A DNA stretch of 64,000 nt, from assembly GCA_035548125.1 (NCBI GenBank), contig DASZTV010000040.1, positions 1-64,000 on the forward strand, in the 5' to 3' direction. Made by a program: the position numbers and the translations under genes. Shown here one piece after another: positions 56,048 through 64,000 of the stretch (position 1 is the stretch's first letter; each line of letters begins with the position of its first letter). The notes beneath the pieces are model-generated. The model did not search any database. It was not told the DNA's origin and saw nothing but the letters and a program-made list of their open reading frames with translations. The stretch is from DASZTV01 sp035548125. GTDB taxonomy: Bacteria > Actinomycetota > Actinomycetes > JAFAQI01.

Positions 56048-56896
56048 ATGGCGGAGGAGCCGGAGTGGTTCCGTCGCGCGATCGCGACGGTGCCCGAGCA
56101 CCACGACGTCGATGTCGACGGCTCCCGCATCCACTACCGAGCCTGGGGCAGGGCGACCAACCTCCCTGGCGTCGTGCTGCTGCACGGGGGCGCGGCCAAC
56201 TCCTCCTGGTGGGACCACATCGCGCCGCAGCTCGCGACCGACCGGCGCGTCATCGCCGCCGACCTCAGCGGTCACGGCGACAGCGCCTGGAAGTCGGAGT
56301 ACGAACGGTCGCAGTGGGCTGACGAGGTCGTCGGTGCGGTCCGTGCCGATGGCCTCGACCCCGCCATCTTCATCGGGCACAGCATGGGCGGCTGGGTGTC
56401 CGTGTTCGCCGGTGTCCTGGACCCGGGGGCGGTCCGTTCGATCGTCGCCATCGACTCACCGCTCGCCGACGAGCCGCCTGAGGAGGCGCCGATCGCGGAG
56501 CGGCGCCCGCCGACGAAGGTCTACGCCACCCTCGAGGACGCGATCGCCCGGTTCCGGACCGTCCCACCGCAGGACGTGACCCTCGACTACGTCGCGCGAC
56601 ACGTCGCGCTCGAGTCACTGCGGGAGGTCGACGGCGGCTGGACGTGGAAGTTCGATCCGGGCCTGTTCGGGCAGCGCGGCTGGGTCCGCGACCTGATCCC
56701 CCGGCTCACCGCGCCGCTCACCCTCATCCGATGCGAGAACGGCATGGTCGACGAGCCGATGGCACAACGCATCTCTACGTTGCACCGCTCCGGGATGAGG
56801 GTCGTCTTCCTGCCGAAGGCAGCTCACCACGCGATGTTCGACCAGCCCCTCGCCCTCGTCGAGGCGCTGCGGGCGCTGCTGCCCGAACTGGGCTAG
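56048..56896 (+). CDS. Alpha/beta hydrolase
   Basis: 282 residues. Oxyanion motif LLHGGAANSSWW, nucleophile elbow FIGHSMGGWVSVF (Ser in G-H-S-M-G-G), Asp region near IRCENGMVDEP, His in KAAHHAMFDQP. Typical of meta-cleavage-product hydrolases, esterases or epoxide-hydrolase-like enzymes. ATG 56048 is chosen. It ends four bases inside the convergent small gene. Confidence 0.88.
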   Translation: MAEEPEWFRRAIATVPEHHDVDVDGSRIHYRAWGRATNLPGVVLLHGGAANSSWWDHIAPQLATDRRVIAADLSGHGDSAWKSEYERSQWADEVVGAVRADGLDPAIFIGHSMGGWVSVFAGVLDPGAVRSIVAIDSPLADEPPEEAPIAERRPPTKVYATLEDAIARFRTVPPQDVTLDYVARHVALESLREVDGGWTWKFDPGLFGQRGWVRDLIPRLTAPLTLIRCENGMVDEPMAQRISTLHRSGMRVVFLPKAAHHAMFDQPLALVEALRALLPELG

Positions 56897-57243
56897 CGGG
56901 CGCGGCGGCGGCCGGACGGCTCGACGGGAATCGGGTCTTCGAAGAAGACCAGCAGCGACTCCGGCATCCGAGGTGGCTCACCGCCTTCCAGCGGGAGCTC
57001 CGGCACGGGCGGCACGGTCGAACGACGGCGGCCGAGGTCGTAGGCGGACCACCCCCTCGCGCCGTCGTCGCCGTGGCGCATCCCCAACCGGTACATCCAG
57101 CCGCCCGGGAACAACAACCCGAACTTGCTTGCATAGATCCGCTCATCGAGTCCGCGCATCCAGCCGGCGTCCCGGGTGAAGTGGGCAACCAGCAGCGCGA
57201 CCGAGAGCGAGCCCGTGATGACGGCAATCACTGTCGCGACCAC
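56893..57243 (-). CDS. Small single-helix membrane protein, 116 aa
   Basis: One N-terminal hydrophobic helix (VATVIAVITGSLSVALLVAHF), then a polar, Pro/Arg-rich cytoplasmic part with GGWMYRLGMRHGDDGARGWSAYDLGRRR. GTG 57243 has aaagga upstream. It lies 30 bp after the CaiB gene in the same direction. No family recognised. Confidence 0.6.
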   Translation of the reverse strand: MVATVIAVITGSLSVALLVAHFTRDAGWMRGLDERIYASKFGLLFPGGWMYRLGMRHGDDGARGWSAYDLGRRRSTVPPVPELPLEGGEPPRMPESLLVFFEDPIPVEPSGRRRAR

Positions 57244-57273
57244 GCCAAGATCCTTTCACTGCGCGGCCTCCTA

Positions 57274-58479
57274 CTAACCGAGCGCGCCACTTTCGCGGTA
57301 CGAGGAGACCTCGTCCCAGCTCATCCCGAGGTCGAGCAGGATCTCCTCGGTGTGCTGTCCGAGCTCCGGTGCCGCACGCCCTTGGGTCGAGGGCTGCTGA
57401 TCGAACTGGTACGGCGGCGCCACCACCTTGAAGCTGCGGCCGTCGTTCGCGCTGAGCTCGCTGAGGTAGTCGTTGGCCGCGATCTGCTCGTCGGCATGGA
57501 CCTCTTCGAAGCTCTGCGCGGCCGCCCACACGCCGGTGAACGGGGCGAGGATCGCGCGCCACTCCTCCAGCGGCTTCGCCGCGAAGATCGTATCCAGCTC
57601 GGCGACGCACTCACGACGGTTCTTGTAGCGCGCGACCATGTCGACATACCGCTCGTCCGCGGCAAGCTCGGGCCGACCCACCAGGTCGCACAGCTCGCCC
57701 CAGTAGCGATCCGACTGCAGGCACACCAGTGAGATCCACCGGTCGTCGGAGGTTCGGTAGAAGCTGGCGATCGGGTTGCCCGCGTTCTTGCGGTCCGGGC
57801 GGAACAGCTCGCCGGTGTACGGCGCGGCGACGATGTCAGGGCTCATGCTCCACAGGCCGGTGTTCAGCAACGAGACGTCGACGACGGAGCCTTCGCCGGT
57901 GCGCTCGCGTTTGAACAACGCCATCGCGACCGCGCCCGCGATGTAGCTCGAACCCTGCAGGTCGTAGAACGCGGCCGGCTGCATCGCGGGATCGTCGGCG
58001 CCGGGCTCGGTCAGCTTGTACATCGCGCCGCCGCTCGCCCATGACGCGGCGGCGTCGAACCCGCCCACGTCGGCCTTCGGTCCGCGGCTCCCCCAGCCCG
58101 ACCCGCGCAGATAGACCAGGCGCGGGTTCACCGCGTGCAGGTCATCGACGTCGATCCCGAGCTTCGTGCGCAGCTTCGGCAGGTAGCTGGTGAGGAAGAC
58201 GTCCGCGGACTCGATCAGCTTCAGCAGCAGCTCTCGCCCGCCGGCGGTCTGCAAGTCGAGGGTGATGCTGCGCTTGCCGCGGTTCGGCACCTCGATGAAC
58301 GGGTTCGGCGCACCGTCGACGCGGTTCATCAGGTTCATCAGGCCACGCTGCGGATCACCGGTCGGCGGCTCGACCTTGATCACGTCGGCGCCCAGATCCG
58401 CCATGATCGCGCCCGCTCCGGGGACGAACGTCCACGCCGCGACCTCGACTACCCGCACCCCGTCGAACGGCCCGGCCAC
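57274..58479 (-). CDS. CaiB/BaiF-family CoA-transferase
   Basis: 401 residues, full length. FDGVRVVEVAAWTFVPGAGAIMADLGADVIKVEPP, NRGKRSITLDLQ, and GSGWGSRGPKADVGGFDAAASWASGG are typical. The active-site segment reads GEGSVVDVSLLNTGLW. It transfers CoA to an unknown acid and is divergent from the second alcohol dehydrogenase across 18 bp. A partial paralogue opens the window. Confidence 0.9.
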   Translation of the reverse strand: MAGPFDGVRVVEVAAWTFVPGAGAIMADLGADVIKVEPPTGDPQRGLMNLMNRVDGAPNPFIEVPNRGKRSITLDLQTAGGRELLLKLIESADVFLTSYLPKLRTKLGIDVDDLHAVNPRLVYLRGSGWGSRGPKADVGGFDAAASWASGGAMYKLTEPGADDPAMQPAAFYDLQGSSYIAGAVAMALFKRERTGEGSVVDVSLLNTGLWSMSPDIVAAPYTGELFRPDRKNAGNPIASFYRTSDDRWISLVCLQSDRYWGELCDLVGRPELAADERYVDMVARYKNRRECVAELDTIFAAKPLEEWRAILAPFTGVWAAAQSFEEVHADEQIAANDYLSELSANDGRSFKVVAPPYQFDQQPSTQGRAAPELGQHTEEILLDLGMSWDEVSSYRESGALG

Positions 58480-58497
58480 GCGCGTAGCGTAACCAGC

Positions 58498-59538
58498 ATG
58501 AGGTCAGTCACCGCGTGGGCAGCACCCGGTCCGAAGTCCGCATTCGAACGCATCAGCATCGAACGCCGCGACCCCGGGTCCAGCGACGTCGTGATCGCGA
58601 TCGCGTACGCGGGCATCTGCCACTCCGACATCCACACCGTCCGCGAGGAGTGGGGCAAGATCTCCTTCCCGCTGGTCCCGGGTCACGAGATCGCGGGCAT
58701 CGTCGAGGCGGTGGGCGACGCGGTCACCAAGTACCAGGTGGGCGACCGGGTCGGCGTCGGCTGCATGGTCGACTCCTGCCGCGAATGCGAGAACTGCTCG
58801 CTCGGAGAGGAGCAGTACTGCATCCCTGGCAACACCGGTACCTACAACGGCGTCGATCGCGACGGCCGGCCGACGCAGGGCGGCTACTCGACGCACATCG
58901 TGGTCGACGAACACTTCGTTGCGCGGATCCCGGACTCCCTCGAGCTCGACGTCGCCGCGCCGTTGCTGTGCGCCGGCATCACGCTGTACTCGCCGCTGCG
59001 CCACTGGGAGGCGGGCCCGGGCAAGCGCGTGGCGATCGTCGGCTTCGGAGGTCTCGGGCACATGGGCGTCAAGCTCGCGCACGCGATGGGCGCCGAGGTG
59101 ACCGTGCTGTCGCAGACCGACGCCAAGAAGGCGGACGGCGAGAAGTTCGGCGCCACCAGTTACGTGGCAACCCACGACCCGGCCGCGCTGAAGTCGCTGA
59201 GCAAGTCCTTCGACCTGATCGTCAACACCGTGTCCGCACCACTCCGGCTGGACGCGTACCTGTCCACGCTGCGACTCAACGGCACGATGGTCAACGTCGG
59301 CGCCCCGCCGGAACCGATGTCGTTCCACGCCTACACGACAATGACCAACCGGCGCAGCCTCGCCGGCTCCGGGATCGGCGGGATGCGCGAAACCCAGGAG
59401 ATGCTCGACTTCTGCGGCGAGCACGGGATCGGTGCGCAGATCGAGACGATCTCCGCCGACCAGATCGACGCTGCCTACGAGCGGGTGGTCGGCAGCGACG
59501 TGCGCTACCGGTTCGTCATCGACGCCGCGACGCTCTGA
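58498..59538 (+). CDS. Zinc-dependent NAD(P) alcohol dehydrogenase (YahK/cinnamyl type)
   Basis: 346 residues. Catalytic zinc Cys in AGICHSDIH, GHE motif VPGHEIAG, structural zinc CRECENCSLGEEQYC, cofactor motif GFGGLGHMGVKLA, and FDLIVNTVSAPL. The wording YNGVDRDGRPTQGGYSTHIVV is typical of YahK/cinnamyl-alcohol dehydrogenases that reduce aldehydes with NADPH. It is not of the NDMA-dependent type found at 34 kb. ATG 58498; overlaps the convergent exported-protein frame by 23 bp. Confidence 0.9.
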   Translation: MRSVTAWAAPGPKSAFERISIERRDPGSSDVVIAIAYAGICHSDIHTVREEWGKISFPLVPGHEIAGIVEAVGDAVTKYQVGDRVGVGCMVDSCRECENCSLGEEQYCIPGNTGTYNGVDRDGRPTQGGYSTHIVVDEHFVARIPDSLELDVAAPLLCAGITLYSPLRHWEAGPGKRVAIVGFGGLGHMGVKLAHAMGAEVTVLSQTDAKKADGEKFGATSYVATHDPAALKSLSKSFDLIVNTVSAPLRLDAYLSTLRLNGTMVNVGAPPEPMSFHAYTTMTNRRSLAGSGIGGMRETQEMLDFCGEHGIGAQIETISADQIDAAYERVVGSDVRYRFVIDAATL

Positions 59539-60118
59539 CCGCTGAGCCTCGTCGCGCCGTGGCCGCGGCGCGGGCCAGTGCGCCTGCCAGCACGAGAAGT
59601 ACGGCGAAGAACCAGAAGGTGGTCGGCGGTACGGCAGCGGCTGTCGAGCTGCCCCGCGCGAGCCGCACGTTCGGGGGCTGCTCCCGCTGCGCGACTGCCG
59701 GCCGCCGTCCGATCGGCGACGGGCCGATCGGCACGATCGACACCCGGCTCTGCTCGGCGGCGTGATTGCTCCTGCGGGTCACCGCCTGAAAGCGTCGGTC
59801 CGCGGTGTGCGCGGCTCGGGAGGTAGTGGCCGCGGCGGGCCGGTGACGCGGGTGAGGCATTCGAGCCGGTCGCAGCGCCTCGACGCTGCCGAGCGCGACC
59901 CGGGCCAGCCGTACGGGATGCAGCGGTTCGCGCAGCAGCGACGCCCCTGAGCCGACGAGCGATCCCACGATCGCGACAGGAGCTGCGGCGACCGTCGGCG
60001 GCGGCGGACTACCGTGTCGATTCGGCCCCGCTACGGCCGGCGCGGCACCGGCGAGCGCGATCACGACACCGGCCACGGTCACCGACAGACCACGCCGGAC
60101 CAGCGACCTGCGCGCCAC
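59516..60118 (-). CDS. Probable exported protein with C-terminal membrane anchor
   Basis: About 200 residues. From a GTG at 60118 the protein starts VARRSLVRRGLSVTVAGVVIALAGAAPAVAG, a good signal peptide. The middle is Pro/Arg/Ala/Ser-rich and low complexity. Residues ~165-185 (TTFWFFAVLLVLAGALARAAA) form a single membrane helix followed by a short basic tail (RRGSAVRASRRR). This signal-linker-anchor layout is that of a surface-anchored protein. The true start is uncertain because the frame is open to 60229 and the start sits in a (CCA)n-like repeat. No family recognised. Confidence 0.5.
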   Translation of the reverse strand: MARRSLVRRGLSVTVAGVVIALAGAAPAVAGPNRHGSPPPPTVAAAPVAIVGSLVGSGASLLREPLHPVRLARVALGSVEALRPARMPHPRHRPAAATTSRAAHTADRRFQAVTRRSNHAAEQSRVSIVPIGPSPIGRRPAVAQREQPPNVRLARGSSTAAAVPPTTFWFFAVLLVLAGALARAAATARRGSAVRASRRR

Positions 60119-60278
60119 CACCACCACCGCCACCACCAACCCCGAACACAACGCATCCTCACCCGTCAGCATCCGGGGAACAGCGTGGGTGGGTACGCGA
60201 CGGCGTGGCGGAATCATGTCACGGTCCATCAGGTTTGTCGGGGACCGTAGGCGCCGGGTGACAGGGCAGACTTGCGGG

Positions 60279-61001
60279 ATGAGCTCGGTCGACGGCGTTG
60301 CCCTGCTCCCCGAAACGGCGGAAGAGCTCGACCGTTACTACGGGAACCCGCCGCTCGGCGTGCGCGCCAACATGATCGCCACACTCGACGGGGCCGCGGC
60401 CTTCGCCGGGCGGACCAAGGCGGTCACCGACCCGGCGGACCAGGTGCTGCTGACGCACCTGCGCTCCCACGCCGACGTCGTACTCGTGGGGTCGGCGACC
60501 GTCGCGGCCGAGAGGTACGGGCCGGTCCGGCTCGCCGCCGAGCTCAGAGAACGCCGCCTGGCGGCGGGGCAGGCCGAACTGCCCCGGCTGGCCATCGTGA
60601 CTGCCCGCGGGGCGCTCTCCCCCGAGCTGCGCGTCTTCTCCGGCGACATCCGGCCACTCGTCGTCACGACCGAGTGGACCGCTCGCGAACGGCCGGAACT
60701 CGCCGACATCGCTGACGTCGTCACGGCCGGCGCGGAGCAGATCGACGCGGCGGCGATCATCACCGCGCTCAGTGGGCTCGGCCTCGCCCGCGTCCTGTGT
60801 GAAGGCGGCCCGTACCTGCTGTCGAGCCTGGTCGACGCCGACCTGGTCGAGGAGATGTGCCTGACCGTCGCGCCGTTCCTCACCGGACCGCAGCCGACGA
60901 CACCCCAAGCACCATCGGCGATGACCACGCCCACTCGGCTCACCCTGCGTCATGTGCTGCAGCGCAACGACCTGCTCTATCTGCGGTACGCGCGCCCGTA
61001 A
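60279..61001 (+). CDS. RibD C-terminal/dihydrofolate-reductase-like reductase
   Basis: 240 residues. RANMIATLDGAAAFAGRTKAVTDPADQVLLTHLRSHADVVLVGSATVAAERYGP and ARVLCEGGPYLLSSLVDADLVEEMCLTVAPFLTG are the NADPH-binding and substrate blocks of the RibD reductase domain. It reduces a pyrimidine or related heterocycle; the deaminase half of RibD is absent. It is not next to other rib genes, so an alternative role is possible. Confidence 0.87.
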   Translation: MSSVDGVALLPETAEELDRYYGNPPLGVRANMIATLDGAAAFAGRTKAVTDPADQVLLTHLRSHADVVLVGSATVAAERYGPVRLAAELRERRLAAGQAELPRLAIVTARGALSPELRVFSGDIRPLVVTTEWTARERPELADIADVVTAGAEQIDAAAIITALSGLGLARVLCEGGPYLLSSLVDADLVEEMCLTVAPFLTGPQPTTPQAPSAMTTPTRLTLRHVLQRNDLLYLRYARP

Positions 61002-61043
61002 CCGTCCCGAAGGCATAGGTTCACCACCGAGGTGGGGAGTGGA

Positions 61044-62069
61044 ATGACGAGACTCGGCACATTGCTACGAGCAGGCGCTGCGGTGACGGCCGCCGTGACG
61101 GTTGCGGGCACGTTGTTGCTCGCGCAGCCGGCGTCCGGCGCGGCAGGTGGGGCCCACGCCCGGTACGTTCCGGTCGCGGGCAACGGTCAGTACCTCGTCT
61201 ATGCCGAGGCCGTGCGCGCGCACACCATCGGCCCGCTCGACTTCGGCAGCGACGTCCGCCTCTATGCCCTTGCCAAGTCCGGCCGGCCGACGCTGCTCGG
61301 CAGGGCGGGCCCGGCACCCCGAGTGATCTCGCTGTCGCGCTCGATGCTGATCGTCGCCACGATGCAGGGCAAGCACCGCCACCTGCGGTGGTGGGACCTC
61401 GCCACGGGCCGGCACAGCGACCTGGTGATCAGCGAGGACATCGTCGGGGCATCGCCGGACGGCTGGCTGTTCGAGGTCGACAAGCCCGACGGCACGCACG
61501 TCTACTCCCAGTCGCCCGGCGGCGACCTGGTCGACTACGGCATCCCGATGTCCCCGCACGTCGACTACGCCGTCACCTCCGGCCCCAACGGCTTCGTCGC
61601 CTACGCCGACAACTTCCAGAACGACAACGGCGAGATCACCTACACCTCGTGGGCGCATCGCACGCGGCACCGGACGCTGCTCACTCCGGGCGGGACGAAC
61701 AACAAGTGCGAGAGTGTGACGTCGCGCTTCGCGGCATGCGTGCTGCAGGGCGCGCCCGGCCGCCCGGTGGCGCTGTTCCCGCTCGACGGGCGCACTCCGA
61801 CGATCAAGGCCAGCCTGTGCCCGTACGCCGCCACGGTGTGGGGCACGCGGCTCGCCTGGGTGCCGCGCGACAGCGGCGCGTGCGCGGCCAAGCACGTGGG
61901 AGTGATGAGCCGCGGCGGGACGATCAAGCGGACCGTCGACACGTTCAACCGGCTGGCGGTCACGTCGGCGTTCGGCCGCCTGGTGCTCGCGAGCCCCGGA
62001 CAACGTGCGCTCGAGACGCTGAAGGCGCCCCGCGGCAAGACCCATCTCCTCGCCCGAGCCACCATCTGA
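61044..62069 (+). CDS. Exported beta-propeller-like protein, function unknown
   Basis: 341 residues with a signal peptide (MTRLGTLLRAGAAVTAAVTVAGTLLLAQPASGA). The mature part is made of short repeating strands (NGQYLVYAEAV, SRSMLIVATMQGK, HLRWWDLATGRHSDLVI, GPNGFVAYADNFQ), suggesting a beta-propeller. Four Cys in the second half may form disulfides. ATG 61044 with ggggag upstream. Convergent with the GH92 gene (6-bp gap). No catalytic motif is recognised. Confidence 0.75.
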   Translation: MTRLGTLLRAGAAVTAAVTVAGTLLLAQPASGAAGGAHARYVPVAGNGQYLVYAEAVRAHTIGPLDFGSDVRLYALAKSGRPTLLGRAGPAPRVISLSRSMLIVATMQGKHRHLRWWDLATGRHSDLVISEDIVGASPDGWLFEVDKPDGTHVYSQSPGGDLVDYGIPMSPHVDYAVTSGPNGFVAYADNFQNDNGEITYTSWAHRTRHRTLLTPGGTNNKCESVTSRFAACVLQGAPGRPVALFPLDGRTPTIKASLCPYAATVWGTRLAWVPRDSGACAAKHVGVMSRGGTIKRTVDTFNRLAVTSAFGRLVLASPGQRALETLKAPRGKTHLLARATI

Positions 62070-62075
62070 GCTCGG

Positions 62076-64000
62076 TCACGGGGCGCAGCGGAGCGCGCGT
62101 CCCGGCGGGTAGGAGGGCGGCGCGGCCACGACCGAGCGTGCCCAACGACCGGCCTGCCCCGACGTCCTGAGGTGCAGCGTCGCACCTGTCGCCAGGCCGG
62201 CGTACCTCACCCATGCTCGATCGAGCCGATGCCCGTTCAGCGCGGCCGACTTCACGTACGGCTTGGCCCGCGAACCGGCCGGCGCCTCGACCCGCAGCGA
62301 CTTGCCGCCGGGCAGGTTGATCACCACTCGACTGAACCGCGGCGCTCCGACCGTCAGCACGTCGTCGCCCGGGATCGCCGGGTAGAGCCCGATGGCGTTC
62401 CAGATCCACCAGGACGTCATCGTGCCGCCGTCGATGTTGCCGGGATAGCCGCCGGGCGTCGGCGCGTACATGGAGTCGAGTGCCCGGTGCACCACGGCCT
62501 CGGCACGGTCGGGGCGGCCGGCCCAGAGGTACTCGTACGGCGTGTCCAGCTGTGGTTCGTTGCCGAGGAACGCATACGGCGAGTTGGGTCCGGCGTTGAG
62601 CCGGGTGAACAACGCGTCCAGGCGGGCCACAAGCGCCTTCGGTCCACCGAGGGACTTGGCAAGACCGGCGACGTCGAACGGCACCATGAACGTGTACTGG
62701 CTGCCGTCGCCTTCGACGAAGCCGTGGGCCTGTCCGGTCCGACCGATCGGCAGGAACACTCCGGTGAGGCTGCGCGGTTCGACGTAGCCGGTCGCGTCGT
62801 CGAAGCTCTCGCGCCACCAGCCGGCCCGGCCGAGAAACTCCCGCGCCGTCGCGCAGTGACCCGTGGCGGCGGCGAGCTGTGACGTCGCGAAGTCCGCGGT
62901 GGCGTACTCCAAGGAGGTGGAGGCGCTCCCCCAGACGACTTGCTGGCTCAGGAACAGCTCGATGCCGCCGGTCGTGTTCGTGGTGGTGTCGAGCTCGATC
63001 GGCACGTAGTGCAGCCGCTGGTAGAACGCGTTGGCCGGCCGTTCGGTGTAGGTCCCGCGGCCGATCATGATCGGGCCCTGGGCGGCCGCGGCAACCGCGT
63101 CGCCGAGCTTTTCGTCGTCGATCCCGTTGCTTCGAGTCCCGTGAACGGCCGCGGTAAGTGCGGCCTGGCGACTGAACCCGCGGCCGCCGAACGCCGCGAG
63201 ATCGGCGAGGAAGGGAACCGCGGGGTCGCCGACCATGACGTTGGGACTTGAGGCCCCCGCGGGCCAGCGAGGCAGGAAGCCCGCAATCCGCTCGTCCGCG
63301 AGCAGGCTGCGCGCCATGTCGCGCGCCTGTCGCGGCGCAACCATCGCCAGCAGCTGGGCATGGGTGCGGTACTCGTCCCAGAGACTCATCTGGGTGTACG
63401 CGGTCCAGCCGTGCGCGCGATGGATCCGGCCGTCAAGTCCCGGGAATCGGCCATCGATGTCACCGAGGACCTGCGGCGACAGCAGTGACTGGTAGAGCGT
63501 CGTCGCAAGCATTCGTCGGTCGACCTGCGCCCCGCCGGCAACGCGCACCCTGCCGAGCAGCCTCGCCCATCTCGCCGCCGTCGCGCGCCGCACCCCATTC
63601 ACGCTGCTCCCGGCGATCTCTCGCCGCAGCGCGACCCGGGCGCCGTGCATGCTCACGTAGGACAGCCCGACGCGCGCGGTCACCCTCGGGTGATGCGCGG
63701 TCGCGAAGCGCAGCACGGCACCGGCCTGAGCGGTCCCACTCGGGTTGCCCGGAAGGCTCGCCGGCAGGCCTCCGAACCCCGGGGTGTAGCCGATGCCGAC
63801 GAGGGCGTGACCGGTGGCGGCAGTCCCGCCTTCGTGAAACGACTCCCCCTGCCAGACCGCGTGACTGGCGAACGGGCGACTGAACCGGATCACCACGTGC
63901 AGGGTCGCGCCGAGCGGGTTCTCACAGAACCGGCCGTTGCCAACGGTGACCTCGACCGTCCGGCTCGCGGGCAGGATCCGCACGCCCGCGGTGTCGACGG
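62076..64000 (-). CDS. GH92-family alpha-mannosidase, N-terminus beyond window
   Basis: About 641 residues are visible up to the edge; start not seen. GH92 exo-alpha-mannosidases are calcium-dependent inverting enzymes. The catalytic domain is recognisable: MSLWDEYRTHAQLLAMVAP, EGDGSQYTFMVPFDVAGL (general acid Glu region), FLGNEPQLDTPYEYLW, and the hallmark GGYPGNIDGGTMTSWWIWNAIGLYPAIPG. A C-terminal beta domain follows (APRFSRVVINLPGGKSLRV). Likely secreted and active on alpha-mannosides such as lipomannan or yeast mannan, but the signal peptide is outside the window. Confidence 0.88.
   Translation of the reverse strand, partial: VDTAGVRILPASRTVEVTVGNGRFCENPLGATLHVVIRFSRPFASHAVWQGESFHEGGTAATGHALVGIGYTPGFGGLPASLPGNPSGTAQAGAVLRFATAHHPRVTARVGLSYVSMHGARVALRREIAGSSVNGVRRATAARWARLLGRVRVAGGAQVDRRMLATTLYQSLLSPQVLGDIDGRFPGLDGRIHRAHGWTAYTQMSLWDEYRTHAQLLAMVAPRQARDMARSLLADERIAGFLPRWPAGASSPNVMVGDPAVPFLADLAAFGGRGFSRQAALTAAVHGTRSNGIDDEKLGDAVAAAAQGPIMIGRGTYTERPANAFYQRLHYVPIELDTTTNTTGGIELFLSQQVVWGSASTSLEYATADFATSQLAAATGHCATAREFLGRAGWWRESFDDATGYVEPRSLTGVFLPIGRTGQAHGFVEGDGSQYTFMVPFDVAGLAKSLGGPKALVARLDALFTRLNAGPNSPYAFLGNEPQLDTPYEYLWAGRPDRAEAVVHRALDSMYAPTPGGYPGNIDGGTMTSWWIWNAIGLYPAIPGDDVLTVGAPRFSRVVINLPGGKSLRVEAPAGSRAKPYVKSAALNGHRLDRAWVRYAGLATGATLHLRTSGQAGRWARSVVAAPPSYPPGRALRCAP

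Noticed and set aside
34094..59538. Treating both zinc alcohol dehydrogenases as mycofactocin-dependent
   Set aside because: The one at 58.5 kb has the YahK/cinnamyl-type motifs and lacks the NDMA-type wording, so it is called as an ordinary NAD(P) enzyme.
1..64000. tRNA, rRNA, CRISPR repeats, prophage or integrase features
   Set aside because: No cloverleaf-like segment, regular spacer-repeat array, phage structural gene or recombinase was recognised by eye. A covariance-model search would settle tRNA and small RNAs.

Overview
The window is high-GC DNA (around 70% G+C by eye) from an actinobacterium. Evidence: frequent GTG/TTG starts, dense overlapping operons, a complete mycofactocin operon, two F420-type luciferase-like oxidoreductases, many acyl-CoA dehydrogenases, a PASTA serine/threonine kinase with an FHA neighbour, and a DivIVA-domain protein. 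The species cannot be named from the sequence. No rRNA, tRNA, CRISPR array, prophage or transposase gene was seen.

Layout. 1-7.2 kb: CoA-linked catabolic genes (CaiB transferase, VOC protein, LLM oxidoreductase, SDR, carboxymuconolactone-decarboxylase-like protein, amidohydrolase, enoyl-CoA hydratase, second LLM enzyme). 7.3-19.1 kb: class III nucleotide cyclase, secreted GH31 glycosidase, MMPL transporter, a ribbon-helix-helix regulator with a perfect operator followed by a DUF4097 protein, two small exported proteins, a sterol-desaturase-like membrane enzyme, and a divergent FHA/Ser-Thr kinase pair. A 165-bp palindromic element follows, overlapping the kinase stop codon. 19.4-24.1 kb: a four-gene surface-glycan operon (processive GT2, GT39, DivIVA-domain coiled coil, GH8 lipoprotein). 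24.1-28.2 kb (minus): two-component system, diiron-oxidase-like protein, a small Cys-containing protein and a secreted GH25-like protein. 28.5-34.1 kb: membrane proteins, TesB thioesterase with DUF427, exported phosphoesterase and lipase.

34.1-46.9 kb is the mycofactocin region: an NDMA-dependent (mycofactocin-type) alcohol dehydrogenase, a double-length acyl-CoA dehydrogenase, an SDR, an ECF sigma/anti-sigma pair, then on the minus strand mftA-mftB-mftC-mftE-SDR-mftF-mftD, each gene overlapping the next, followed by a flavodoxin/ABM-like/cupin trio. mftR is divergent; the shared mftR-mftA interval has a good mftA promoter whose 17-bp spacer contains a perfect 13-bp palindrome. No mftG is present in the window. 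46.9-51.8 kb: ABC exporter, small membrane and cupin proteins, HxlR regulator, methyltransferase. 51.8-59.5 kb: an acyl-CoA degradation operon (DUF35 protein, SCP-x-like thiolase, two acyl-CoA dehydrogenases), a hydrolase, a CaiB transferase and a second zinc alcohol dehydrogenase. 59.5-64 kb: exported proteins, a RibD-like reductase and a GH92 alpha-mannosidase running off the end.

Taken together, the window suggests an aerobic, probably soil-dwelling actinobacterium that oxidises alcohols and branched or cyclic acyl-CoA substrates using mycofactocin, F420 and flavin enzymes, and that builds and trims surface glycans.
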